Under the pieces are notes generated by a model. It made no database searches and was not told the origin of the DNA. It worked only from the letters and a program-made list of their open reading frames with translations. DNA of 64,000 nt from Sva-07 sp963828415. Its GTDB lineage: Bacteria > Actinomycetota > Acidimicrobiia > Acidimicrobiales > Ilumatobacteraceae. Below are positions 25,882-34,157 of this stretch, piece after piece. The first letter of the stretch is position 1. Each line of letters begins with the position of its first letter. Location of the stretch: contig CAWHEI010000001.1 of assembly GCA_963828415.1 (NCBI GenBank), positions 620,001-684,000 of the forward strand, in the 5' to 3' direction. The position numbers and the translations under genes were made by a program.

Positions 25882-27192
25882 GTGGGCGTGAGGGCCACCG
25901 ATCGGCGGATCATCGCGCTGGCGATCCCGGCGCTGGGGACGTTGGCGGCCGAGCCGCTGTACCGCCTCGTCGACACGGCGATCGTCGGACGCCTCGGAAC
26001 CGACCAGCTCGCCGGACTCGCAGTTGCCGTCACGCTGCTGGCATTGGTGGTGGCTGGATCGAACTTCCTCGCCTACGGCACCACGCAACGGGTCGCCAAC
26101 CGACTGGGCGCCGGGCAGCAAGCCGAAGCCGCCGACGTCGGCGTGCAAGCGCTGTGGATCGCCGGATTCGTGTCGGTCGTTGCCGTGCCCGTCCTCGTGC
26201 TCGGCGCTCGACCGCTGGCGTCGGCGATCGGCGCCGACGGTGACGTGCTCGACTTCGCTGTCGAGTACCTGCAGATCGCGGCGCTCGGCGTGCCGTTCGT
26301 GCTGATCGCGCTGGCGGCGCAGGGGATGCAGCGCGGGGCCTCCGACTACCGGACGCCGCTGGTGATCCTTGTGTGCTCGAACATCGCCAACCTCCTGATC
26401 GAGTTGGTGCTCGTGTTCGGCTTCGACCTGGGCATCGCTGGCGCTGCGTGGTCGACAACGATCGCCCAGGCCGGCGCCGGCGTCGCCTTTCTCGTGGTCG
26501 TGCGGCCTCATCTCGCGACGGCGCGGCATCGTCGGCCCAACCGTTCCGAAATGGCGCCACTGTTGATCGCCGGACGTCACCTGCTGCTGCGCGTCGGCTC
26601 GATGCTCGTCGTCTTCACCGGCGCGACGGCGCTCGCCGCGCGGATCGACGACGCCACGCTCGCCGCGCACCAGATCGCCATGACGATGTTCCTGTTCCTC
26701 GCGCTCGTGCTCGATGCCCTCGCGGTGCCTGCCCAGACGCTCGTTGCCGAGGAACTGGGGCACGCCGGCGACGGCGCCCGGGAAATCGCTCGCCGTGTCG
26801 TTCGGCTGTCGGTGGTCGCCGCCACGGCGATAGCGCTCGTCGTCGCCACGACATCGCCGCTGCTCCCCCGTGCGTTCAGCGACGACCCGGCCGTGGTGAG
26901 CCGGGCGACATCGGCCTTGTTGCTCCTCGCCGTGATGCTGCTGCCTGGCGCGATCGCGTTCGCCGACGACGGTGTGCTCATCGGCGCCGGCGACTACCGG
27001 TTCCTCGGGATCGCCGCGTTCGGCTACCTCCTCGCTGTCGTTCCGATCGGCCTGGCCGTCCTCGCGACGCCGTCGCTCGGCATCACCGGGATCTGGATCG
27101 GGCTCGTCGTGTGGATGATGCTGCGAGCCGCCGTCAATACGCGCCGTGTACGCGCGGTCCTGCCCGCTCCCGTTGACAGATCAGGCCAGTAG
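25882..27192 (+). CDS. MATE family multidrug/metabolite efflux transporter (DinF-like)
   Basis: 436 aa with about twelve membrane segments in two halves of six. Seen: the N-terminal IPALGTLAAEPLYRLVDTAIVGRLGTDQLAGLAVAV region typical of MATE/DinF transporters, GTTQRVANRLGAG, and QGMQRGASDYRTPL, with a similar pattern repeated in the second half. These are Na+ or H+ antiporters. The start is GTG at 25882 or GTG at 25888, neither with a good ribosome site. The substrate is unknown. It follows trpS by 73 bp and is separated from it by the composite palindrome. Confidence 0.87.
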   Translation: MGVRATDRRIIALAIPALGTLAAEPLYRLVDTAIVGRLGTDQLAGLAVAVTLLALVVAGSNFLAYGTTQRVANRLGAGQQAEAADVGVQALWIAGFVSVVAVPVLVLGARPLASAIGADGDVLDFAVEYLQIAALGVPFVLIALAAQGMQRGASDYRTPLVILVCSNIANLLIELVLVFGFDLGIAGAAWSTTIAQAGAGVAFLVVVRPHLATARHRRPNRSEMAPLLIAGRHLLLRVGSMLVVFTGATALAARIDDATLAAHQIAMTMFLFLALVLDALAVPAQTLVAEELGHAGDGAREIARRVVRLSVVAATAIALVVATTSPLLPRAFSDDPAVVSRATSALLLLAVMLLPGAIAFADDGVLIGAGDYRFLGIAAFGYLLAVVPIGLAVLATPSLGITGIWIGLVVWMMLRAAVNTRRVRAVLPAPVDRSGQ

Positions 27193-27358
27193 CCGGTCGA
27201 AGCTGATGGCGAACTGCGGGACGTCGGAGCCCGCTCGACCTCACGCACAATCACGGGTCGCGTCGACCAACGGGAATCGACGGTGCGCGCAAGGTCCGCA
27301 ATCCGGAGCTTCGTTGCCACCTGCAGAACCTTCTTGACTTCTCGCCGTCCGAGGAACA

Positions 27359-27389
27359 CTATCAGTCATAGATTATCTATGACTGATAG
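27359..27389. promoter_or_regulatory. 31-nt palindromic operator overlapping the tetR start codon
   Basis: Perfect inverted repeat with 15-nt arms around a single central T (27374). The core reads ATCAGTCATAGAT-T-ATCTATGACTGAT, and the tetR ATG (27379) lies in the right arm. A possible promoter, TTGACT (27334-27339) with CACTAT (27357-27362) 17 nt later, feeds into it. Position and symmetry suit autorepression by the TetR protein. Confidence 0.8.
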
Positions 27390-28044
27390 ACGAACGTCCA
27401 CCAACGAGCAGAAGCCAACAGCCCCGCCGGACCGGCGCGGTCAGCGCCACATGGCCAAACGCTCCCGGATCATCGACAACGCGTGGTCGCTCGCCCGACG
27501 CGACGGTCTCGCCGGCATCTCGCTGCGCGACCTCGCCGACAGCGTCGATCTCCGCCAGCCCTCGCTGTATGCGTACTTCGAGTCGAAGCTCGATCTCTAC
27601 GACGCGATGTTCGAAGACGGTCAACGACAGTTACTCGATCGCTCTCGGGCACGCGAACCCCTCGCAGATCCGCGGGACGAACTCGTCGCCGTCGTCGAGG
27701 ATCTCGTCCGGTTCTCGAGCGAGGACATCGTTCGCCATCAACTGCTCTTCCAACGCACCATCGCCGGCTTTGAACCGTCGGCCACGGCGATGGAGCCGGC
27801 CTGGCGATTCGTCGAGCTCATGACCGAACGGCTGCGCGCCGCGCAGGTGGAGGGCCCGGGCGATGTCGATCTCTTCTCGGCGATCGTGTCCGGGCTCGCC
27901 CATCAGCAGGTGGCGAACGATCCCGGCGGCGATCGATGGGTGCTCCTCGCTCGCCGCGTCGTCGAGGCGCTCCTCAGCGACGTCGACCGGCGCACCGCTC
28001 GTCCAACGAAGAAGCCAACCACGACCAGGAGAGTGGAAAAGTGA
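27379..28044 (+). CDS. TetR/AcrR family transcriptional regulator
   Basis: 221 aa. An N-terminal helix-turn-helix (about residues 26-75) with IIDNAWSLARRDGLAGISLRDLADSVDLRQPSLYAYFESKLDLYDAMF is typical of TetR. The rest is a helical ligand/dimer domain of the TetR C-terminal type seen in actinobacterial regulators. Residues 1-25 form a basic extension. The start codon lies inside a 31-nt palindrome, so self-repression is likely. Its stop overlaps the GTG of the MDMPI gene (GTGA), so regulator and enzyme are made together. The ligand is unknown. Confidence 0.9.
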   Translation: MTDRRTSTNEQKPTAPPDRRGQRHMAKRSRIIDNAWSLARRDGLAGISLRDLADSVDLRQPSLYAYFESKLDLYDAMFEDGQRQLLDRSRAREPLADPRDELVAVVEDLVRFSSEDIVRHQLLFQRTIAGFEPSATAMEPAWRFVELMTERLRAAQVEGPGDVDLFSAIVSGLAHQQVANDPGGDRWVLLARRVVEALLSDVDRRTARPTKKPTTTRRVEK

Positions 28045-28808
28045 ATCAGATCCCAATCGCAACCGTCGACATCGCTTCGATCGCCCGCATCGATCACGAC
28101 GAGGCAATGCAGATCACCGCCATCGAGAACCGGAAGTTCGCCGAGTTGATGGAATCGCTGAGCCCAGCGCAATGGGGCACGCCGACCGAATGCACGCTGT
28201 GGGACGTCCGTGCGATGGCGGCACACCTCGTCGGCTCCGCTGCAAGTCAAGGATCGCCGCTCGAGTTCTTCCGCCAGAAGCGCGGCGGCAAGCCGATCTG
28301 CAAGGAACTCGATTCGCCGTTCTGGTGGGATGGAATGAACGAGTTGCAGGTCCGAGAGCGCTCCTCGTCGACGACCGAACAACTGATCGCCGAGTGGGCC
28401 ACGGCGTCGGCCAAGGCGCTGAAGTCACGCACCAAGATGCCCCGGCCGATCGCCGGCCTGAAGTTGCTGAACCTGCCCGAACCCGTCGGACGTCAGCCGT
28501 TGTCGTATCTGTTCGACATCGGCTTCACCCGCGACGTATGGGCGCACCGGATCGACATCGCCCACGCAATCGCTGTGGAACCCGACCACGACGCGGTCCA
28601 CGACGGACGCATCCTCGCGGACATCATCGCCGAATGGGCAGCCACCCACGGCGAGCCGTTCACTCTCGTCCTCGACGGTCCCGCCGGCGGCACCTTCGTG
28701 CAGGGAACCGGCGGCGAGGAAGTACGGATCAGCGTCGTCGACTTCGTCCGCACACTCGCCGAGCGAACCCCTGCGAGCGGCGTCCTCGAACACACCCTTC
28801 CACTCTGA
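28041..28808 (+). CDS. Maleylpyruvate isomerase-family (MDMPI/DinB-like) mycothiol-dependent enzyme
   Basis: 255 aa. Seen: an N-terminal DinB-like helical bundle with ENRKFAELMESLSPAQWGTPTECTLWDVRAMAAHLVGSA, and a second conserved helix FDIGFTRDVWAHRIDIAHA, whose histidines are the usual metal ligands of this superfamily. Characterised members isomerise or conjugate small molecules with mycothiol. A ribosome site (AGGAG) lies 10 nt before the GTG, which overlaps the tetR stop. With the following di-iron protein it may form a small detoxification or redox operon under TetR control. The reaction is unknown. Confidence 0.82.
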   Translation: MNQIPIATVDIASIARIDHDEAMQITAIENRKFAELMESLSPAQWGTPTECTLWDVRAMAAHLVGSAASQGSPLEFFRQKRGGKPICKELDSPFWWDGMNELQVRERSSSTTEQLIAEWATASAKALKSRTKMPRPIAGLKLLNLPEPVGRQPLSYLFDIGFTRDVWAHRIDIAHAIAVEPDHDAVHDGRILADIIAEWAATHGEPFTLVLDGPAGGTFVQGTGGEEVRISVVDFVRTLAERTPASGVLEHTLPL

Positions 28809-28839
28809 ATTCCCGATCCCGAACCCAAGGAGCTCCACC

Positions 28840-29574
28840 ATGTCAGACACACTCATCGACGAAATCGCCGACGGGATCTATCGACTGTCGACCTTCGTTG
28901 CCGATGTCGGCCCGACCGGCTTCACCTTCAACCAGTTCCTCATCGACGACGACGAGCCCCTGCTGTTTCACACAGGGCAACGCATGCTGTTCGACTCGGT
29001 CAGGGAAGCAGTCGGCACCATCGTGCCGATCGAAACACTCCGCTGGATCACGTTCGGACACGTAGAGGCCGATGAGTGCGGCTCGATGAACCAATTCCTG
29101 GCCGCTGCACCCCGCGCGGAGGTCGCTCACGGCGGCCTCGGTTGCATGGTGTCACTGAACGACCTCGCCGACCGCCCACCCGTACCGCTGGCGAACGGCC
29201 AGGTCCTCGAGCTCGGAACGCACCGAGTTCGGCACATCGACACGCCCCACGTACCGCACGGCTGGGAAGCCCGAGTGCTGTTCGAGGAATCAACCAAGAC
29301 ACTCCTGTGCGGTGATCTCCTCACCCAACTCGGCCAGGGGCCCGCGCTCACCTCGAACGACGTGCTCGCTGCCGCCGCTCAGGCTGAGGATGTTTTCGGT
29401 GCGAGTTGTCTCACCCCCACCACTGCGCCCACGATCCGCTCCCTCGCCGACCTCGACCCGAACACGCTCGCCGTGATGCACGGCTCCAGCGTGACCGGCG
29501 ACTGCGCGAGCGCACTGCGAGGACTGGCCGACGACTACGAACGCCGACTCCTCAACACAACCGACGCTGCCTGA
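28840..29574 (+). CDS. MBL-fold di-iron protein (flavodiiron/ODP-like oxidase domain)
   Basis: 244 aa single-domain metallo-beta-lactamase-fold protein. The ligand pattern resembles the oxygen-binding di-iron site of flavodiiron proteins rather than HxHxDH hydrolases: HVEADE at 74-79, His140 (or 137) in DTPHVPHGW, D159 in LLCGDLL and H214 in VMHGSS. No flavodoxin domain is attached. Such proteins bind O2, NO or peroxide. A strong ribosome site (AGGAG) lies 7 nt upstream, and the gene follows the MDMPI gene by 31 nt. Partner flavoprotein and substrate are unknown. Confidence 0.8.
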   Translation: MSDTLIDEIADGIYRLSTFVADVGPTGFTFNQFLIDDDEPLLFHTGQRMLFDSVREAVGTIVPIETLRWITFGHVEADECGSMNQFLAAAPRAEVAHGGLGCMVSLNDLADRPPVPLANGQVLELGTHRVRHIDTPHVPHGWEARVLFEESTKTLLCGDLLTQLGQGPALTSNDVLAAAAQAEDVFGASCLTPTTAPTIRSLADLDPNTLAVMHGSSVTGDCASALRGLADDYERRLLNTTDAA

Positions 29575-29716
29575 GGCTCGAAGCACGAACCCGGACATGT
29601 ACGGGCCGGTGTGTGCGGGTCGTCCAACGAGTTCGGACGGACTATCGAGCGTCGATGCCGGGCGCGTTCGCTCGGCGTCTCTGAATCCGAGCGAGCAGGC
29701 CCATCTGGGCGGTGGA

Positions 29717-30040
29717 TCAGTCGGTGTCGAGATCGGCCAGGATGACGGGCAAATCCTGGGCGTCGGACAAGAGGCGGACAACGTCGGCGTGATCCGGCCG
29801 AACGAAGTAGAACCAACCGACCGGAAAGCCTTCGATTCGTCGGACTCGGAGCCCTGGAATGTCGCACAGCTCGCCGACGCGAGGTGATCCGGCGTTGGGC
29901 ATCTCCTCGATGGCTCGCAGAGACGCGACAGCAGCATCGAAGAAGCGCACGCCGAGATCGGGCCCGCCCTCAGTGCTGTAGTACCGGGCGCGTTCGACGA
30001 GATCGGCCTCGGCCAGCGGTCGGAGGCGGGCGACGGTCAC
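29717..30040 (-). CDS. parE: ParE/RelE-family toxin
   Basis: 107 aa. Seen: the N-terminal LRPLAEADLVERARYYSTEGGPDLGVRFFDAAVASLRAIEEMPNAGSPR of ParE toxins and the conserved RVRRIEGFPVGWFYFV strand. ParE toxins usually poison gyrase. The GTG start overlaps the antitoxin stop (GTGA), the usual antitoxin-first arrangement. The ~140 bp between the di-iron gene (29574) and this gene shows nothing else. Target specificity is inferred from family. Confidence 0.87.
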   Translation of the reverse strand: MTVARLRPLAEADLVERARYYSTEGGPDLGVRFFDAAVASLRAIEEMPNAGSPRVGELCDIPGLRVRRIEGFPVGWFYFVRPDHADVVRLLSDAQDLPVILADLDTD

Positions 30041-30288
30041 TTGTCAGCGGCGAACGCGCGTTGACGGATCTCGTCGATGACGTCGGCGGTCGCAGGGCGT
30101 CCGTCGCCGGACTCGAGCCCGTCAGCAATGAGGCCTCGCAGCCGCCGCTCGGCCACATGTTGCTGGTCGCGTCGGATCAGTTCTCGCAGATACTCGCTGG
30201 TGTTGCCGTACTCCCCGGATTTGACACGGCCATCGATGTAACGCCGCAGCTCGTCGGGCAGAGCGAAGCTCATGGTGGTCTTGCTCAT
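30037..30288 (-). CDS. parD: ParD-family ribbon-helix-helix antitoxin
   Basis: 83 aa. The N-terminal MSKTTMSFALPDELRRYIDGRVKSGEYGNTSEYLRELIRRD is a classic ParD/CC2985 DNA-binding ribbon-helix-helix; the C-terminal half would wrap the toxin. The ATG at 30288 is preceded by GGTGGA. A 23-nt palindrome 15 nt upstream is a likely autoregulatory site. The pair stabilises a chromosomal segment or acts as a stress module. Confidence 0.88.
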   Translation of the reverse strand: MSKTTMSFALPDELRRYIDGRVKSGEYGNTSEYLRELIRRDQQHVAERRLRGLIADGLESGDGRPATADVIDEIRQRAFAADK

Positions 30289-30303
30289 TCCACCAGCCTG
30301 CCT

Positions 30304-30326
30304 GTGTTATCAACTGTTGTCAACAC
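30304..30326. promoter_or_regulatory. Palindromic operator/promoter of the parDE pair
   Basis: 23-nt inverted repeat, minus strand GTGTTgaCAAC-A-GTTGatAACAC, with nine of eleven pairs matching. It contains TTGACA and TTGATA hexamers and ends 15 nt before the antitoxin ATG. It is well placed for repression by the ParD ribbon-helix-helix. Confidence 0.6.
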
Positions 30327-30398
30327 GCCATTGCTGGACAGATCGAGGCATGCGACAATCCCCGCCGATCACGCGGACCTGTTCGTCAGCGAACGCCG

Positions 30399-30857
30399 TC
30401 AGGCGTGATCGGATGCCTCCAGCGCAGCGAACGCTGGGCCGCGCTGGGCGATGAGCTCCACGGTGGCGGGATCCGACCCCACCGCCTCGGCCATCGCCGC
30501 GCCGATCTCCTCGTGGTCGTGATAGGCCGTGAAGGAAGTCGTTCGAGGCCCCACGAGCGTGGCGACCACTCGCCCGAACGTCCCGAGCCCACACTCGATC
30601 TTGCCGACGTCGTGGAGGATCGCACCGGCGATCTCCGCCCTCGTCGCCGCAGGGCGTTCGAGCACGAAGCGCCGCGCCACGGCCGCGCTGTGGCGCCGAT
30701 CCTGGTTCGACAGCTGCACCCACAACGATCGCTCCCCCGTGAGGAGGTGCTCGTCCACCCAGAGTTCGTCCTCGACCGAAGGTGGGGTCGGCGGGAGCGA
30801 CGTCACGAAGCGAGCAGCGAGGTGCCAGACCTTCGTCACGGGGTTCGCGTCGCTCAT
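30399..30857 (-). CDS. Small HD-domain protein
   Basis: 152 aa. Seen: a conserved metal-binding ILHDVGKIE (HD motif) and AYHDHEEIG, as in HD-domain phosphohydrolases (HDIG-like), with no other domain attached. The ATG overlaps the xerD stop (ATGA), so it is coupled to xerD. The predicted activity is hydrolysis of a nucleotide or cyclic nucleotide; the substrate cannot be named. The likely start is fixed by the overlap. Confidence 0.8.
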   Translation of the reverse strand: MSDANPVTKVWHLAARFVTSLPPTPPSVEDELWVDEHLLTGERSLWVQLSNQDRRHSAAVARRFVLERPAATRAEIAGAILHDVGKIECGLGTFGRVVATLVGPRTTSFTAYHDHEEIGAAMAEAVGSDPATVELIAQRGPAFAALEASDHA

Positions 30858-31783
30858 CGGGTCAGTGTGGCCCGCGGATGCGCCGAGCGGTACACGTCCC
30901 ACAGTCGCTCCTGGCTGACCTTGGTGTAGATCTGCGTGGTCGAGATCGAAGCGTGACCGAGCATCTCCTGCACCACTCGCAGGTCGGCACCGTGGTCGAG
31001 CAGGTGGGTTGCGCACGAATGACGCAACACGTGCGGCGACAGCTCGTCGCCGATCCCCGCCCGGGTGCCGTACTTCTTGATCACTTGCCAGGCGGCCTGG
31101 CGGCTGAGGCGCCCACCGCGGGTGTTGAGGAACACCGCTTCGGCGTCGTCGCGGCTGCGCCACTGGTCGGGCACGACCAGTGCTCGACCACTCGGCGAGA
31201 ACCAGTCCTCGAGTGCAGCTGCTGCGGTCGACCCGAAGGGAACGATCCGTTCCTTGGATCCTTTGCCGTAGAGGCGAACCAGTCGGGCGTCGAGATCGAT
31301 CTCGCCGATCGAGAGGCCGACCGCCTCCGAGATCCGGGCGCCGGTGGCGTACAACAACTCGATCAGCGCGAGGTCACGACGGTGGATCGGCTCGGTGACG
31401 ACCACCGAGTCGAGCAGGCTCGTCACCTGTGCCTCGGTGAGCGGCTTCGGGATCCCCGACGGAACGCGGACACCTTCCAGTTCTCCGGCGGGGTCGTCGG
31501 GGCGCTCACCTTCGATCGAGAGATACCGGTGCAGCATCCGTATTGCTGCCAGCTGCCGCGCGATCGACGATGTCGCCGCCCCGCTCGATCGGCGTACGCC
31601 GACGAACTCGACGAGCTGCGAATGCGTGACGTCGAGCACCGTCGCCCCCTGACTCGCGAGCCAGTCGCAGTAGGCGCCGAGATCGCGGCGGTAGGCGGCA
31701 ATCGTGTTCGCCGAGCGACCCTTCTCGGCGACCATCCACGACAGGAACTCCTCCACCTCGATCGGCAGCGGTATGCGAGCCAT
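30854..31783 (-). CDS. xerD: Tyrosine recombinase XerD
   Basis: 309 aa. It resolves chromosome dimers at dif with XerC. Seen: an N-terminal SAM-like core-binding domain (residues 5-95), then the catalytic domain with R150 (ATGARISE), K174 (YGKGSK), H251-x-x-R254, H277 (LGHASISTTQIY) and nucleophile Y286. Length and context (NUDIX and pyrG upstream) match the actinobacterial xerD locus, so a mobile-element integrase is unlikely. It lies 19 nt after the NUDIX gene. Confidence 0.94.
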   Translation of the reverse strand: MARIPLPIEVEEFLSWMVAEKGRSANTIAAYRRDLGAYCDWLASQGATVLDVTHSQLVEFVGVRRSSGAATSSIARQLAAIRMLHRYLSIEGERPDDPAGELEGVRVPSGIPKPLTEAQVTSLLDSVVVTEPIHRRDLALIELLYATGARISEAVGLSIGEIDLDARLVRLYGKGSKERIVPFGSTAAAALEDWFSPSGRALVVPDQWRSRDDAEAVFLNTRGGRLSRQAAWQVIKKYGTRAGIGDELSPHVLRHSCATHLLDHGADLRVVQEMLGHASISTTQIYTKVSQERLWDVYRSAHPRATLTR

Positions 31784-31802
31784 CGACGAGTTCCAGCGAC
31801 GC

Positions 31803-32375
31803 TCAGCCGTACGGGTGGTCCGAGGCGCGCAGGCGGCGATCGGTCAGCAGCAACGCGACGACCGTCTTGGCATCGGCGATCTCGCCGCGCTCGACCATTG
31901 CGATCGCCTCGATCAACGGGACGTGGAGCAGTTCCATGTGCTCCTCCTCCGGGCCCTGTCGGTCGTGCGGCACGGGTGTGCAGTCGGTGGCCAGATACAG
32001 CGTCGTGACCGAATCGGTCATCCCCGGCGACGGCAGGATCTCGGTGAGCAACTCCAGCCGGCCCGGTTGGAGTCCGGCCTCCTCGACCAGCTCGCGCCTG
32101 GCCACCTCGACGGTGTCTTCGCCTTCGATGTCGCGCATCCCTGCGGGCATCTCGATGATCGAGCGCTCGTAGGGCGGCCGGTACTGCGAGACGAGCACCA
32201 CCGAAGGGTTGCCCTCGGCATCGAACACCAGCGGCAGAACACCGACAGCACCCGGCGATCTCACGATGTCGCGGGTGAAGCTCGATCCGTCCGGCGCCTC
32301 GAACTCGACGAGAGCGAGATTCCAGACGTAGCCCTCGTGGATCGTGCGCTCGGAAGTACGACGGAACTGGGTCAC
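31803..32375 (-). CDS. NUDIX hydrolase, ADP-ribose pyrophosphatase-like
   Basis: 190 aa. A complete Nudix box GMRDIEGEDTVEVARRELVEEAGL (GX5EX7REUXEEXGU) lies near residues 79-102, followed by the loop PSPGMTDS typical of ADP-ribose pyrophosphatases. The expected reaction is ADP-ribose to AMP plus ribose-5-phosphate. The GTG start overlaps the pyrG stop (GTGA), the same position as Rv1700 between pyrG and xerD in mycobacteria. Confidence 0.92.
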   Translation of the reverse strand: MTQFRRTSERTIHEGYVWNLALVEFEAPDGSSFTRDIVRSPGAVGVLPLVFDAEGNPSVVLVSQYRPPYERSIIEMPAGMRDIEGEDTVEVARRELVEEAGLQPGRLELLTEILPSPGMTDSVTTLYLATDCTPVPHDRQGPEEEHMELLHVPLIEAIAMVERGEIADAKTVVALLLTDRRLRASDHPYG

Positions 32376-34042
32376 GAGGTGAGCGACGCGGCCGTGTCGT
32401 CAACCCCCTGGACGACCGACTCGTCGACGACCGACTCGGGATCGGCGTCGGCTCGACGCGACAACGCTGCGGCGATCAATTCACGGAACAACGGGTGCGG
32501 CCGATCGGGACGGCTCTTGAACTCCGGGTGAGCCTGGGTGCCGACCCAGAACGGATGGCCGGGCAACTCGATGAACTCGACGAGACGATTGTCCGGCGAC
32601 GTCCCCGAACACCACAGTCCCGACTCCTCGAGTTGGTTGCGGTAGCGCTCGTTGAACTCGTAGCGGTGACGGTGGCGTTCGCTGACGACCGGTTCGCCGT
32701 ATGCCTCGGCGACCTGCGAGCCCGGCGCCAGTACGGCGTAGTAAGCGCCCAGGCGCATGGTGCCGCCCTTGTCCTCGATCCCTCGCTGCTCGAGCATCAG
32801 GTCGATCACCGGGTGATGGGTGGTCGGATCGAACTCGGTCGAGTTGGCGTCGAGCAGCCCCACGACGTCGCGGGCGAACTCGATCACCATCGTCTGCAGA
32901 CCCAGGCAGAGGCCCAGGCACGGGACCCCTTCCTCACGGGCGTAGCGAGCCGCAGCGATCTTGCCCTCGACGCCGCGATAGCCGAATCCGCCGGGGATGA
33001 CGATGCCGTCGAGGTGGTTCAGTTGGCCGGCGGCGAGCAGCCCTTCGACGCTCTCGGACTGGATCCAGACGATCTCGACGTCGGCGCCGTGATGGAAGCC
33101 GGCGTGCTTCAGGCTCTCGACGACCGAAAGATACGCGTCGGGCAATTCGATGTACTTGCCGATCAGGCCGATACGGACCGGCGTCGTCGCTGCCTCGACC
33201 TTGGCGACGAACTCCTCCCAGTAGGTCAGATCGGGCACGCCCTCGATGCGCAACAGGTCGCACACGAAATCGTCGAGACCCTCGTCGTGGAGGATCAGTG
33301 GGAGTTCGTAGATGTTCTTGGCGTCGGCGGCGTTGACGACCGCGCGCTCCTCGACGTCGCAGAGGCTCGAGATCTTGCGCTTCAAGTCGTCGGACAGCGG
33401 GGCCTCGCTGCGGCACACGATGACGTCGGGCTGAATGCCGCGGCTGCGCAACTCGGTCACCGAGTGCTGGGTGGGCTTGGTCTTCTGCTCCCCCGACGGA
33501 CCGATGAACGGCACGAGCGTGACGTGGATGTAGCACACGTTGTCGCGCCCGACCATGTTGCGGAACTGACGGATCGCTTCGAGGAACGGCAGGATCTCGA
33601 TGTCGCCGACAGTGCCACCGACCTCGGTGATCACGACGTCGACGTCGTCGTGGGCGACACGCTGGATCCGCCGCTTGATCTCGTCGGTGATGTGCGGGAT
33701 GACCTGCACGGTCTTGCCCAGGTAGTCGCCGCGGCGTTCGGCGGCGAGCACCGCCTGGTAGATCGAGCCGGTGGTGGCGTTGGAGTTGCGCGACAGGTTC
33801 TCGTCGATGAATCGTTCGTAGTGGCCGAGGTCGAGGTCGGTTTCACCGCCATCGTCGGTGACGAACACCTCGCCGTGCTCGAACGGATTCATCGTGCCCG
33901 GATCGATGTTGATGTACGGGTCGAGCTTCTGCAGTGTCACTCGCAGGCCGCGCAACTTGAGCAGTCGGCCGAGCGACGATGCGGTGAGACCCTTGCCGAG
34001 CGAGCTGGCAACACCTCCGGTCACGAAAATGTGCTTCGTCAT
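32372..34042 (-). CDS. pyrG: CTP synthase
   Basis: 556 aa (545 in E. coli). It aminates UTP to CTP using glutamine. Seen: the N-terminal synthase domain with FVTGGVASSLGKGLTASSLGRLL, DPYINIDPGTMNPFEHGEVFV and EVGGTVGDIE, and the C-terminal glutaminase with the nucleophile Cys in CLGLCLGLQ and a His/Glu pair in QAHPEFKSRP. The ATG at 34042 has GGAGG 8 nt upstream. First gene of pyrG, NUDIX, xerD, HD. Confidence 0.98.
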   Translation of the reverse strand: MTKHIFVTGGVASSLGKGLTASSLGRLLKLRGLRVTLQKLDPYINIDPGTMNPFEHGEVFVTDDGGETDLDLGHYERFIDENLSRNSNATTGSIYQAVLAAERRGDYLGKTVQVIPHITDEIKRRIQRVAHDDVDVVITEVGGTVGDIEILPFLEAIRQFRNMVGRDNVCYIHVTLVPFIGPSGEQKTKPTQHSVTELRSRGIQPDVIVCRSEAPLSDDLKRKISSLCDVEERAVVNAADAKNIYELPLILHDEGLDDFVCDLLRIEGVPDLTYWEEFVAKVEAATTPVRIGLIGKYIELPDAYLSVVESLKHAGFHHGADVEIVWIQSESVEGLLAAGQLNHLDGIVIPGGFGYRGVEGKIAAARYAREEGVPCLGLCLGLQTMVIEFARDVVGLLDANSTEFDPTTHHPVIDLMLEQRGIEDKGGTMRLGAYYAVLAPGSQVAEAYGEPVVSERHRHRYEFNERYRNQLEESGLWCSGTSPDNRLVEFIELPGHPFWVGTQAHPEFKSRPDRPHPLFRELIAAALSRRADADPESVVDESVVQGVDDTAASLTS

Positions 34043-34157
34043 CGACCATTCCTCCGTCTCAGCGCTCGGTGTCCGTACGACACCATGACGGGAGATCACC
34101 ATACCCCGCGCGCACACACCGGCACGTCTTCCTCGCGAAATGATCAGGCGCCATTGG

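Noticed and set aside
30854..31783. Integrase of a mobile element
   Set aside because: Length, motifs and the pyrG/NUDIX context identify housekeeping XerD; no attachment-site repeats or other mobile genes were seen.
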